A DNA stretch of 50,557 nt, taken from the NCBI GenBank assembly GCA_017307785.1, contig JAFKGI010000051.1, positions 1-50,557 on the forward strand, read 5' to 3'. Within the stretch, counting starts at the first letter, position 1, and every line of letters starts with the position of its first letter. Positions 9,342 through 18,500 of this stretch are shown piece after piece. This DNA is from Vulcanimicrobiota bacterium (GTDB taxonomy: Bacteria; Vulcanimicrobiota; Xenobia; Xenobiales; JADMJV01). The translations under genes and the position numbers were made by a program. Under the pieces are notes generated by a model. The model had not been told where the DNA came from, ran no database searches, and saw nothing but the letters and a program-made list of their open reading frames with translations.

Positions 9342-9906
9342 GCTGCACCCCTTTGAACTTATCGATGAATCGTTGGCGGGCCTTAGCCAGTCGGGATCTC
9401 ACGGTTCCCAAGGGAACCTGGAGCACCGCGGCCATTTCCTCATAGCTCATGCTGCAAACTTCGCGTAACGCCAGCGTGGTGCGGTCGATTTCGGGAAGCT
9501 GAGCGAAGGTAGCGCGAATCGTTTCCTGGCGGCCTACTCCCTCGGCCAGGTCGGGCGCCGCTGCGGCCACCTCGACCTCGACCTGAATCTCTTTGCCGCG
9601 CCGCCGTAGAATGTCGTGGCAGCAGTGGGTAACGATTCGAAAGAGCCAGCTTTTGATGGCCAGCGGATCGCGCAGTTGACCGATGCGTTGATAGACAACG
9701 AAGTAGGCTTCTTGCAGTGCGTCTCGGCTGAGTTCCGGATCCTTGAGGATGGAAACCGCCAAACGCGAGCAGGCGGACTGGGTTCTCTCAATCAAAATCT
9801 CGAGAGCCCCCTCCTCTCGCGCCTGGAGGCGCTCGGCCAGTTGGGCCAGGCTTTCCCCTTCGGGTGGCTGCACAGTCACGGCAGCGATAGACAACGAAAT
9901 GGACAC
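9334..9906 (-). CDS. ECF-type RNA polymerase sigma factor
   Basis: 190 residues. Region 2 (about residues 25-95): DALQEAYFVVYQRIGQLRD and WLFRIVTHCCHDILRRRGK, the -10-recognition and core-binding helices. Region 4 (about 125-180): LPEIDRTTLALREVCSMSYEEMAAVL then VPLGTVRSRLAKARQRF, the -35-binding helix-turn-helix. The start is GTG at 9906, set by the Shine-Dalgarno GGAGAGG 8 nt upstream; an ATG 5 nt earlier is out of frame. The two-domain layout with no region 1 or 3 is standard for extracytoplasmic-function sigma factors. It directs transcription of an unknown regulon, very likely including its own operon (see the promoter at 9960-9987). The downstream membrane protein overlaps it by 8 bp. 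Confidence 0.93.
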   Translation of the reverse strand: MSISLSIAAVTVQPPEGESLAQLAERLQAREEGALEILIERTQSACSRLAVSILKDPELSRDALQEAYFVVYQRIGQLRDPLAIKSWLFRIVTHCCHDILRRRGKEIQVEVEVAAAAPDLAEGVGRQETIRATFAQLPEIDRTTLALREVCSMSYEEMAAVLQVPLGTVRSRLAKARQRFIDKFKGVQHD

Positions 9907-9959
9907 CCCATAAACCTCTCCTTCATCAACAGTTTCCGCGGAACTCTTTTGAACGGTGC

Positions 9960-9987
9960 TTAGACGGAGAGCATTAAGAAAAAGTTC
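9960..9987 (-). promoter_or_regulatory. Candidate ECF-type promoter of the sigma factor operon
   Basis: On the minus strand GAACTT (9987-9982), a 17-bp spacer, then TCTAA (9964-9960). This fits the RpoE/AlgU-type pattern GAACTT-N16/17-TCnnA. A start about 6-7 nt later would give a leader of roughly 45 nt to the GTG at 9906. Autoregulation is usual for ECF factors. Seen by eye only. Confidence 0.5.
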
Positions 9988-10073
9988 GCAGTGGTCCGAA
10001 AAAAGTTTTTTGTCACACCAAGTTCACAAACCACCCGCAGCTTCTGGCTTACAGTGCTCCCTGCGACCAAGTA

Positions 10074-10100
10074 CCAGGGGGGACTGCCGTCTCCCCCTGG
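10074..10100 (+). promoter_or_regulatory. Leader hairpin upstream of the clostripain-like gene
   Basis: CCAGGGGG-GAC at 10074-10084 pairs with GTC-T-CCCCCTGG at 10089-10100: 11 bp, 4-nt loop, one bulged T. It ends 24 nt before the Shine-Dalgarno GGAGGA (10125-10130). Without a T-run it looks like a leader structure, not a terminator. The rest of the 233-bp divergent gap 9907-10139 holds the ECF promoter and A/T-rich sequence around 9975-10015. Confidence 0.4.
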
Positions 10101-10139
10101 ACCCCCCTGCCACACATAGATATCGGAGGAACACACCCC

Positions 10140-11387
10140 GTGAACATTTCAGCTCTCTCTTCTCAACGTTCTTTGCCCACCACCAGAAGCGCAGCTCCGC
10201 GCGCCGAGACTCCGGCCGCCAACGACCAGGTCCAGATCGGCAACAACGAGCCGGCCGCCCCCAAGAAATGGACCGTGCTGCTCTGGTCGGCTTCGGACAA
10301 CAACCTTTACAGCTACATGCAGAAAGACATCGACGAGTGCGAGCAAGTCGGCTCGACGCCGGGTATGAACGTCGTCGTCCAGACCGACCACGGCCCCCGC
10401 TTCGGCACCGCCAAGCGCTATCTGCTGACCCAGGATGACAAGCCCGGCATCCACTCGCCGGTGGTCAGTAAGCCCAGCAGCAACAACACCGCCGACCCGG
10501 CTCAGCTCTCGGAGTTCATCCAGTGGGGCATGCAGAAGTATCCGGCGGAAAACTACGCTCTGATCATTTCCGACCACGGCGGCGGTTGGCAGGGCGCTTG
10601 CTCGGACGACCGCAGCAACAGCTGGATGACCCTGCCCATGCTCGAGCAAGGCCTGTCCGACGCCCGCGAAAAAACCGGCCGCAAGCTGGACGTGCTCGGC
10701 TTCGATGCCTGCTTGATGGCTAGCGCCGAAGTCGCCCATCAACTGCGCGACGAAGCGACCTATCTGGTAGGCTCGCAGGAAACCGAAGGCGGCGCCGGCT
10801 GGCAATACAATCGCGTGCTCAGCAAGGACACCCTGGCCAGCACCGACGAGCGCATCCGCACTCGACTGGACTACACGCCCAAGGAATTCGCCGAAAACAT
10901 CGTCAACATGGCCCAGGGACACCAGGGCGACCTGGCCACGATGACCGCCTTCGACACCTCAAAAATCGGAGCCATCACCGACTCGGTCAAGAGCTTCGGC
11001 GAAGCCATCGTCAACAGCCCCATCAGCTCGGCCGACCTGGCCGCCGCCAAGGGCGAAACTCAGGGATTCTATGAATTCCACGACCTGCACGACTTCGCTT
11101 CCAAAGTCGCGGCCAAAGCCGGCGATGACGCCAATCTGGCCGCCAAAGCCGCCGCCGTACAGCAGGCCATCGGCGACGCCATCATCGCCGAGCAACATTC
11201 CGAATCCTACCCGAACGCCCACGGCGTGACCATCGAGCTGAGCAATCAGAGCGGCCGCGCCAAGGGCCCCGGCGTGCCCAACTTTAGCGCCGAGCAGAAC
11301 AATCGCATCGACTTCGGAAAATACGGCGACACCAAGTTCGCCCAGGAGACCGGCTGGCAGGCCGCCCAGGCCAAAATCAACGGCTAA
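10140..11387 (+). CDS. Clostripain family (C11) cysteine peptidase
   Basis: 415 residues, GTG start at 10140 with GGAGGA 9 nt upstream. The caspase-like catalytic dyad is clear: His146 in IISDHGGGW and Cys191 in GFDACLMASAEV. Clostripains cleave after Arg/Lys and are usually self-processed; NYALIISDHGGGWQG and LVGSQETEGGAGW are family signatures. There is no signal peptide: the first 40 residues are Ser/Pro/Ala-rich and probably disordered (SALSSQRSLPTTRSAAP). That N-terminus, shared in style with the proteins encoded at 11445-12662 and 12784-13824, suggests either an intracellular role or export by a signal-peptide-independent route (inference). Transcript ends at a strong terminator 6 bp after the stop. 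Confidence 0.9.
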   Translation: MNISALSSQRSLPTTRSAAPRAETPAANDQVQIGNNEPAAPKKWTVLLWSASDNNLYSYMQKDIDECEQVGSTPGMNVVVQTDHGPRFGTAKRYLLTQDDKPGIHSPVVSKPSSNNTADPAQLSEFIQWGMQKYPAENYALIISDHGGGWQGACSDDRSNSWMTLPMLEQGLSDAREKTGRKLDVLGFDACLMASAEVAHQLRDEATYLVGSQETEGGAGWQYNRVLSKDTLASTDERIRTRLDYTPKEFAENIVNMAQGHQGDLATMTAFDTSKIGAITDSVKSFGEAIVNSPISSADLAAAKGETQGFYEFHDLHDFASKVAAKAGDDANLAAKAAAVQQAIGDAIIAEQHSESYPNAHGVTIELSNQSGRAKGPGVPNFSAEQNNRIDFGKYGDTKFAQETGWQAAQAKING

Positions 11388-11393
11388 ACCCAT

Positions 11394-11429
11394 AAAAAAA
11401 GCCCCGTCCGATGCGGACGGGGCTTTTTT
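11394..11429. terminator. Bidirectional intrinsic terminator
   Basis: A7 (11394-11400), GCCCCGTCCG (11401-11410), 3-nt loop, CGGACGGGGC (11414-11423), T6 (11424-11429). The flanking A- and T-runs make it work on both strands, serving the convergent genes ending at 11387 and 11445. Confidence 0.93.
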
Positions 11430-11444
11430 CGTTGCTGGCCCAGC

Positions 11445-12662
11445 CTAGCGTTCGTTCCACTCGCGGGTGCCGTCATCGCTGACCGACCAGGTGCCGACCC
11501 AGCGGCCCTTGTTGACGTCGACCACGCTCAGCCACTGCTCGCTTTCGCCGTCCACGCGGCGCAGCACGCCCAGGCTGTTGGTTTCTTTATCCAGCGCGAA
11601 TTCCAGCAGGCCATCCTTGACCATGCGGCTGATGGAGCCTCCCGAGTTTTCGCGGATGGCCGAGAACAGCACTTTGGTGCCCGGGATCTCCCGAACTTCC
11701 GCCAACGTCTTCTCGACCAGTTTGCCAGACTGGATGCCGTCCTCGAAACGAAACTCGCCGCCACCGGCTTCGCAGAGCGCATCCCAGGCGGAGCGCACCG
11801 CCTCGGTCTTGGCCGAGGGCTCCTTGGCTGGCGATCCGTAGGCGTTCACTTTATCCAGATGGAAACCGGCAATCTGGAAAGGCGTTTCGCGGTTGTAGTC
11901 CTCGTGCAGTCTCACGTCGGTGTGGCCAGGCGAAATCAGGTGTCCGTTGTCGGGATTGGTAAAGCTGCTCCAACCGTGACCGCTGTTGATCTGAGTGCTG
12001 GACGGCACCTTGCCTTCGCGAGGCGAGATCACCACCCAGTAAGGCGGGATGTTCGGGTCTTCGACACCGTCGAGTCGCGAGGCGTGCACGGTCATCGTGT
12101 CCGTCAAGGCCAGTACCACGTCCTTGGCGGTGGCTCCGGCCAGGGCTTTCTCGAATTCGATGTTGATCTCGACCTGCTTGCCCGAGCCCTTGACGGTTAC
12201 GCCGTCCACGGCCACGCCGGGTTTATCGGAAATCGTCTGACCGGTCAGATACTCGAAGTCGGCGCGTAATTCTTGGGGAAGGAAACGAGCCGACTCGGCA
12301 TCGAGCACGCCGGCGCTGGTTTTGGTCGCTTGCTCGGCGGCCGCTTTGACCATCTGCTGATCGAGTTGGTAAACTTCCTTGAGAGGAATTGAACCCTTGC
12401 GGCCGTCAGCAATCTCGCTGAGGTTGTCGCGCAGCATGGCCAGCTGCTGGTTGTTACGAGATTCTTCGCGGATAGCGTCGCTGAGTTTGCCACTCAAGGC
12501 GCGGGCGCCGATGTTCTTGGCCAGCGGCCCCAGGGTGTCCTGAAGCAGGGCGCTGTGGGACTCGGCAAACTGGTCGGCGCTCATCCCCTCGCTCTTGGCT
12601 TTGGCGGCGGGGCTCTTCTTGGCGCTGGACGGGGACGAACCGGACGGAACGGACTTGATCAT
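11445..12662 (-). CDS. Hypothetical protein with Ser/Pro/Lys-rich N-terminus
   Basis: 405 residues; family not recognised. ATG at 12662 has GAGGGAGA about 8 nt upstream, preferable to the start 42 nt earlier. Residues 1-30 are low complexity (SVPSGSSPSSAKKSPAAKAK), with no signal peptide and no membrane segment. Residues 35-150 look helical and charged. The middle, about 170-300, holds beta-rich sequence with GKQVEINIEFEKAL and YWVVISPREGKVPSS. The last 100 residues contain EFRFEDGIQSGKLVEKTLAEVRE and an ending rich in Trp (WVGTWSVSDDGTREW). Convergent with the peptidase gene and sharing its terminator; divergent from the gene at 12784. A (GT)6 tract lies at 12689-12700 in its leader. Real by start signal, codon use and length. 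Confidence 0.7.
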   Translation of the reverse strand: MIKSVPSGSSPSSAKKSPAAKAKSEGMSADQFAESHSALLQDTLGPLAKNIGARALSGKLSDAIREESRNNQQLAMLRDNLSEIADGRKGSIPLKEVYQLDQQMVKAAAEQATKTSAGVLDAESARFLPQELRADFEYLTGQTISDKPGVAVDGVTVKGSGKQVEINIEFEKALAGATAKDVVLALTDTMTVHASRLDGVEDPNIPPYWVVISPREGKVPSSTQINSGHGWSSFTNPDNGHLISPGHTDVRLHEDYNRETPFQIAGFHLDKVNAYGSPAKEPSAKTEAVRSAWDALCEAGGGEFRFEDGIQSGKLVEKTLAEVREIPGTKVLFSAIRENSGGSISRMVKDGLLEFALDKETNSLGVLRRVDGESEQWLSVVDVNKGRWVGTWSVSDDGTREWNER

Positions 12663-12783
12663 GACGGGGTCTCCCTCTGAACATCTTTGTGTGTGTGTGT
12701 CCAAAGCTTAGAATGCATCGCTGAATTTTTCCCGAAAGGCCCTTTTTCAGGGATCGTTAGGCTGAATGGAGTAGTCTCCAGGC

Positions 12784-13824
12784 GTGCAAATCCGCCCTTC
12801 TCAGGCACAGGTACCCGGCAAACTTCCGGTTCGCAAAGACGAGCAACCGGAGGACCCCAAGCCGCCCGGCAACCTCTGGCAGACACTGACCAGTGGTGAG
12901 CTGCTGCAATTGGGCCTGCACCTGTCCCCGGCCAAACTGGCCGAAGCCATCAATACCACCAAAGATCTGGGCAAGGGTCTGGGCCAGTCCTGGCGGGACA
13001 TCAAAGACACCTTCCGCAAAGTGCTCCATCTGCCGGTGGTAGCCGAGCATATCGACCCGGAGGCGGCGCGCAAAATCTCCTCCATCACCATGGCGGTGGT
13101 GGCCGGCGTTGGCTACGCCGCCGCAGGGGTGCAAGGCTTCGCTGGACTCAGCAAGCTCAGCGCCGGCATCAAAGAGAAGAATCGCCTCAAGCAACTGGAC
13201 GGGACTCTCGATCTGGCCATGGCGGGAGCCATCGGCACCACCATCGCGGCCGCCGGTGTAGCGCCGCTGGTGCTGGTTCCGCTGGCCGCCACCCTGGGGC
13301 TGGCTCGCGGTGTGATCCACTCGGTGGTAGGCTACCGTCAAGGCAACGCCCAACAGGAAGTGCAGGGAGCCCTGGACGGGACGCGCTCGGTGGGCATCCT
13401 GGGGTCCATGCTCGGACACGTCAATCCGATGCTGGCCACAGCCGGAGCGATTTGCGGGCCGGTAGCCGGAGTCATCCAGTCCTGTCGAGGCTTCCTGGAT
13501 TTGCGCTCGGGACTGGCGGAAGGTTCCAAAACCAAGCAAATGCAGGGCCTGACCGACATCGGCTCGGCCCTGGGCCTGCTGCTGGCCAGCACCGGTGTGG
13601 GCACCATTCCCGGCATTGTGTTGACGGCCGCCAGCGTGGGAGCTCGCGTGCTTTATCCGCTGAGCCCCAAATTCCAGAAACGCTGCGACAACGCCCTGGA
13701 TCAATGCCGGCCGGTGTTGGAAAAAAGCGTCCAGGGAATGGAGAAAGTGGCCGAACCGATTCTGCAGATCGCGCGGCCCATTCTCGACAAAATTCTGGGC
13801 AAAGAAAAACCTCCTCCGGAATGA
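12784..13824 (+). CDS. Hypothetical protein with Gly/Ala-rich hydrophobic helices
   Basis: 346 residues, GTG start at 12784; family not recognised. The first 40 residues are Pro-rich and hydrophilic (KDEQPEDPKPPG), without a signal peptide. Four Gly/Ala-rich hydrophobic stretches follow: about 100-125 (ITMAVVAGVGYAAAGVQGF), 140-190, 205-235 and 260-290. They are long but weakly hydrophobic with many small residues, as in pore-forming or glycine-zipper proteins. The tail (about 295-346) is amphipathic and ends KEKPPPE. A small stem (TGGAG 12767-12771 with CTCCA 12776-12780) sits just before the start and would mask the GGAG. It could be an inner-membrane protein or a secreted membrane-inserting protein; nothing decides this. 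Confidence 0.65.
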   Translation: MQIRPSQAQVPGKLPVRKDEQPEDPKPPGNLWQTLTSGELLQLGLHLSPAKLAEAINTTKDLGKGLGQSWRDIKDTFRKVLHLPVVAEHIDPEAARKISSITMAVVAGVGYAAAGVQGFAGLSKLSAGIKEKNRLKQLDGTLDLAMAGAIGTTIAAAGVAPLVLVPLAATLGLARGVIHSVVGYRQGNAQQEVQGALDGTRSVGILGSMLGHVNPMLATAGAICGPVAGVIQSCRGFLDLRSGLAEGSKTKQMQGLTDIGSALGLLLASTGVGTIPGIVLTAASVGARVLYPLSPKFQKRCDNALDQCRPVLEKSVQGMEKVAEPILQIARPILDKILGKEKPPPE

Positions 13825-13875
13825 TTAGGCCGAAAGGCTGAAGGGCACTCCGAAGCAACGAACAATTAGCGCGGG

Positions 13876-15099
13876 ATGAGTACCACTGGCCAGACCGAAA
13901 TTTGCCCGTGCGGCAGCGGCCAGACTCCGTACCGTTGCTGTCTGGAAATGGCCCCCTCGCCAGCTCTGCTTTTGGAAGCACAATTCAGCGAACGTCTTCG
14001 TCAATTCGCCTGGCGTAACCGCGGACCCCAATGGTTCCGACAAGCAGAGCAAGAGCTGTCGCTCGATTCGGACGATCAAGAACTGTTCGAGAATTGGTTC
14101 CGCCAACTGGTTTACTATCACTATGGGACGCCCACCGTATTCGAGTCCTTTCTAGCGGAACGTCCCACCTTGTCGACCGAAGAAAAATCACTGGTCTGGG
14201 CGCTCCGGCAAATCCAGCTATCCGTCTTCCTGATCGTAGAGATCCGCCGAGGGCATTCGATCTTGATGGAAGACCTTCTCTTCGGAGGACGAGCCTGGGT
14301 GTCCGAGAGCAGCCTGGCCGAATCGGATATGCTGCACACGGTCTTGCTGGCCCGGCTGGCTCAAGTAGGTCAGGACGTCCTCTTGATGGGCATGTATGTC
14401 CGTCCTATGGCGGAATGGAAGGCCCGCCAAATTGTCCGGGAAATTCGCAAGCCGGAGATGACGCCCGCGGATATCTGCCGGCCCCAGAACGCTGCCCGGC
14501 TCACCAGACGCTTTCGCCAGGGCCTCCAGGAACTCGACGACTGCAGTATGCCTCTGCAGGTGACCCCGGAGGGCGAGCAGTCGTGCAGAGTTCGCGACCG
14601 CTACCCCTTCCAACCGGTGGCTTTTTCCAGCGTGCGCCAGGCTCTGGAAGACTTTCCTGAGCTTTATTGGGATCATCCGAGAGCGGCCCGCTGGATCGTC
14701 GGCAGTTCGGAATTGGGCCAGTTGACTCTCTTGGAGAATGCCTTGCTGCTGGAGTGCAAGTCTCTGGGTCGGGCCGACCGACTCGGGGAGAGTTTGCGGC
14801 GCATCACCCCTCTGGGCAAGCCGCGTCGTAGCCAGCAACCTCGCTTGCAGGACCCCGAGATACGCCAGAACTACGAGAAATGGGCTGAGCAATGGCCGGA
14901 TCAGGCGTTGGTAACCCTGGGCGGCCTGACTCCTCGGCAGGCGGTCACCAGCCCAGAAGGGAGTCGACTGGTCGAAAGGATGATTCGAGATTTCGAAGAC
15001 TACCAGGCGACTTTACCGCCCGAACAATCGATTCCGTTCGAGTCAATGCGCCGGCAACTGAATCTATCCTCACGATTTCAAGCGCACGAACTCTTCTAA
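13876..15099 (+). CDS. SEC-C motif protein with ParS/MbcA-like C-terminal segment
   Basis: 407 residues. The N-terminus carries a SEC-C zinc-binding motif (CPCGSGQTPYRCC, residues 10-22), as at the end of SecA. The central 250 residues are helical and unrecognised. Near residues 345-375 the segment QALVTLGGLTPRQAVTSPEG resembles the conserved helix-turn of MbcA/ParS/Xre antitoxin C-terminal (DUF2384-like) domains, a pairing seen in other SEC-C proteins. Function unknown; zinc-stabilised protein-protein contact is the usual reading. ATG at 13876; 51 bp after the preceding gene; its last 30 bp overlap the convergent deaminase gene. No toxin gene accompanies it. Confidence 0.75.
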   Translation: MSTTGQTEICPCGSGQTPYRCCLEMAPSPALLLEAQFSERLRQFAWRNRGPQWFRQAEQELSLDSDDQELFENWFRQLVYYHYGTPTVFESFLAERPTLSTEEKSLVWALRQIQLSVFLIVEIRRGHSILMEDLLFGGRAWVSESSLAESDMLHTVLLARLAQVGQDVLLMGMYVRPMAEWKARQIVREIRKPEMTPADICRPQNAARLTRRFRQGLQELDDCSMPLQVTPEGEQSCRVRDRYPFQPVAFSSVRQALEDFPELYWDHPRAARWIVGSSELGQLTLLENALLLECKSLGRADRLGESLRRITPLGKPRRSQQPRLQDPEIRQNYEKWAEQWPDQALVTLGGLTPRQAVTSPEGSRLVERMIRDFEDYQATLPPEQSIPFESMRRQLNLSSRFQAHELF

Positions 15100-15540
15100 G
15101 ATCGGCAGGGCTTCCTCTCGCAGGATTTGGACCAACGGAATGCAATTTGCATTGTTTCGCAAATCGGAAAAATGCTCAACATCCCTGAATCCGAATGGGC
15201 CGGCCAGTCGGTAAGTGTCCTCGATGCTCAAGGCGTAGACGATTCTTTGGATGCCCGCCCACCGACAGGCCGAGTAGCACATCGGACAGGGCTGACAATT
15301 GGTGTAGAGGGTGGCCCCGAGCAACCCCTCCAGATGTCCGCTGGCGCGGACGCCGGCTCGGATGGCCACCATTTCCGCATGGGCCGTGATGTCCAGGTCG
15401 ACACTGGTGCGATTGTGGCCTTCCCCCAGAACCGTCCCGTCGCGCACCACCACCGCTCCCACCGGCCCATTGCCGCTCTCCAGACCGCGTCGTGACCAAT
15501 CCACGGCCAGCCGCATGTAGTAGGCGTCGTCTTTTTCCAC
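15070..15540 (-). CDS. Nucleoside/guanine deaminase of the cytidine-deaminase superfamily
   Basis: 156 residues from the GTG at 15540, which starts the family's first helix (VEKDDAYYMRLAVDWSRRG). Zn-dependent hydrolytic deamination of a base or nucleoside. Zinc site: HAEMVAIRAG (His ligand and catalytic Glu) and CQPCPMC (two Cys ligands). NGPVGAVVV and a C-terminal helix ending in FVRLKS resemble guanine-deaminase-like proteins more than tRNA adenosine deaminase TadA, but substrate cannot be assigned safely. The start has little Shine-Dalgarno support; Met at residue 9 is an alternative. Divergent from the MASE1 kinase gene (55-bp gap) and overlapping the end of the preceding gene by 30 bp. 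Confidence 0.85.
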   Translation of the reverse strand: MEKDDAYYMRLAVDWSRRGLESGNGPVGAVVVRDGTVLGEGHNRTSVDLDITAHAEMVAIRAGVRASGHLEGLLGATLYTNCQPCPMCYSACRWAGIQRIVYALSIEDTYRLAGPFGFRDVEHFSDLRNNANCIPLVQILREEALPILEEFVRLKS

Positions 15541-15595
15541 CCCGGCCCGTTCGCAGAGAACGGGTTTTCCCCTGGAGCGTGGAAAGCCTCGCCCT

Positions 15596-18500
15596 GTGAT
15601 AGGGCGCCGGCACCGGGGAATCCTCAAATTTCTGGCTTTGACGCTGGCTTACTTTGTCTTGAGCCAGCTGATCACCAGCTTTTTTGCCAATCGCAGCCTG
15701 CCGATCCTGATCTGGCCCTGCAGCGGACTGGCCCTGGCCGGCCTGGTGATGGGCGGAATGCGCCTCTGGCCGGCGATTTTGCTGGCCGGGGTGCTGGACG
15801 GCACTCTCCACGATGGGCTCTTTCACGCCAACAAGCTCCTGATGGCCAGTTGGGTGGGGCTGGGCAAAGCCGGTTCGGCCTTGCTGGGAGCGTGGCTACT
15901 GCGCCGTCAAAAGTCTTTCAATCGGGATCTGGAGCAGCCTTCCGACTATCTGTGGTTGGCTCTGCTCGGCTGCCTGGGGGCTTCGGTCAGCGCCTTTACC
16001 GGCAGCACCGGGCTGGTGATGAAGGGGATGGCGGCCGCCCAGGCTCCTTCCGTGTTCTTCGAGTGGTGGCAGGGCGACTGCCTGGGTGTGGTACTGGTGG
16101 CCCCGATCCTGCTGGTGTGGCGCCGCCTACCGCAAGGGTGGCTCCGCCACGACCGCTGGCTGATGACGCTCGCTTGCTTTGGCTTTTCTTACCTGGCTGG
16201 CGGGGCTATCTTTCGCGACTGGTTTCCGGACGTCTTCGGAGCCTACAACCACGACTACTGGATGTTTCTGTTGGTGGCCTGGGCAGCCGTAAGTTTTGGA
16301 CGCCACGGTGCCCTGCTGGTGTGCACTTACACGGGAATTCAGGCCTTGATTGGCAAGGCTCACGAACTGGGAGTCTTCAAAGCGGAATCCGCCCGCATTC
16401 CCATGATCAACCTGTGGTTCTATCTGTTCGCTCTAACCACCGTAGGCTTGATGCTGGCTATCATCATCCACGACCGTGAACTGGCTCGAGCGGGCCTGGC
16501 GGAGGCCAAGGAAGCCGCCGAATCGGCCAACGCCATGAAGGGTGAATTTCTGGCCAACATGAGTCATGAAATTCGCACACCCATGAACGCCATCTTGGGA
16601 CTCAGTCACCTGGCCTTGCGCACCGAACTGACTCCCAAGCAGCACGACTACCTGGTCAAAATCCAGTCCTCCTCGCGAAACCTGCTCAATCTGATCAACG
16701 ACATTCTGGACTTCTCCAAGATCGAGGCCGGAAGGCTGGATGTGGAAGCCATCCCTTTCCATTTAAGTCAGGTCATCGAGAATGTCTCCAACGTGCTCGC
16801 CCACAAAGCCGATGAGAAAGGCTTGGAGTTGATTTTCCGGGTAGCCAAGGGGACCCCCCAAGGCCTGGTCGGAGATCCGCTGCGCCTGGGTCAGGTGTTG
16901 CTCAATCTGGCCAGCAACGCCGTCAAGTTCACCGAACGCGGCGAAGTGGTGGTTTCCATCGAGGAAGAAGATCCGGGCTCCAACTCGGGACTGCTGCGCT
17001 TCGTGGTGCGCGATACCGGCATCGGAATGACCGAAAGTCAGGTGGCCAAAATCTTTTCGGCCTTTACCCAAGCGGATGGCTCGACCAGCCGCAAATACGG
17101 GGGAACCGGACTGGGTCTGTCCATCTCCAAGCAACTGGTGGAACTGATGGGTGGCGAAATTGCCGTGCTCAGTCAACCGGGCCTCGGCAGCACTTTTTCC
17201 TTCGTGCTTCCCCTGCCTCTCGATCACAGCGGAGAGGAACGCCAATTCCTGCCTCCGCCCGGCATGGAAAACATCCGGGTTCTGGTGGTGGACGACAACG
17301 AAATCGCTCGCGACACCCTCCGCGAAGAACTGCTGGCCATGCGCTTCGCGGTGACCACCGCCGACTCGGGGCGTGCCGGTGTCGCCGAATTGATCCGAGC
17401 GGGCGAAGCGGGAGAGCGCCCCTACGATCTGGTCTTGCTGGACTGGAAAATGCCGGAATTCGACGGTCTGGAAACGGCTCGACGCATCAAATCCGACGCT
17501 CACGTGCCGAAACTGCCCGTAATTTTCGTGGTGACCGGAGATGGCCGTGACGAAATTCGCGTGCAAGCCGAGAGCCTGGGACTGCAAGCTTTCTTACTCA
17601 AGCCAGTCAATCCATCGATTCTTTTCGACCACATCGTCAGCGCCTTCGGCGGGACACCCGCCGGCAATGTCATCATGGCCAAAACCGAGGACGACTTCTC
17701 GGGAGACCTTTTCCGCGACGTGCGCATCCTGGTGGCCGAAGACAACTCCATCAATCAACAGGTGGTGAGAGAGATTCTCGAACGCCTGGGGGCGACCGTG
17801 GAGATCGCCGTCAGCGGCCGACACGCGGTGGACAGGCTGAGCGAGGACCACAATTTCGCGGCCGTGCTCATGGACGTGCAAATGCCGATCATGGGTGGCT
17901 ATGAAGCCACCGGGTTGATCCGCAATGAACTTAAGCTAACTCTTCCCATCATCGCCGTCACGGCCCACGCCGTCGAATCAGAACGGCAGAAATGCCTGGC
18001 GGCGGGCATGAACGACCACGTGGCCAAGCCGATCGAACCATTTCAACTGGTGTCGACTCTGCTGCGCTGGATCGACCCCTCGAAGATGGTGGTTTTGAAG
18101 GAAGACTCGGTCATTCCAGATTGGCCCGAGCTTACGGGGATCGACTTGAAGGCTGCCTTGCGACGCGCCTCGGGCAACGTGGGCTTGCTGCACAGTCTGC
18201 TGTTGGATTTCGCCGCTTGCTGGCACGACGCCGCCGACAAACTGGCTACGGGAGAAGAGCGCCGCATCGCCATGCATACCCTGCGGGGCACGGCGGCCAC
18301 TCTGGGCATGATGGAAGTGGCCGCGGCCGCCGGGGACCTGGAAGCCGGAGGTCAAGATGTGGAACGCCTGCGCCGATCTCTTGCGGAGGTTGTGCCGGCA
18401 CTGGCCAAACTACCGGCTCTGGAGAGCGAAGCGCGCGTGGCCGAGGAAGTCGCCCCCCTGCTGGTAGAGCTGGAGGGCCTGCTGGCCAACCAGGATTTTG

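Noticed and set aside
12689..12700. (GT)6 tract as a phase-variable repeat
   Set aside because: Only six units, in the leader and outside the -10/-35 spacing that I can see; too short to argue slippage.
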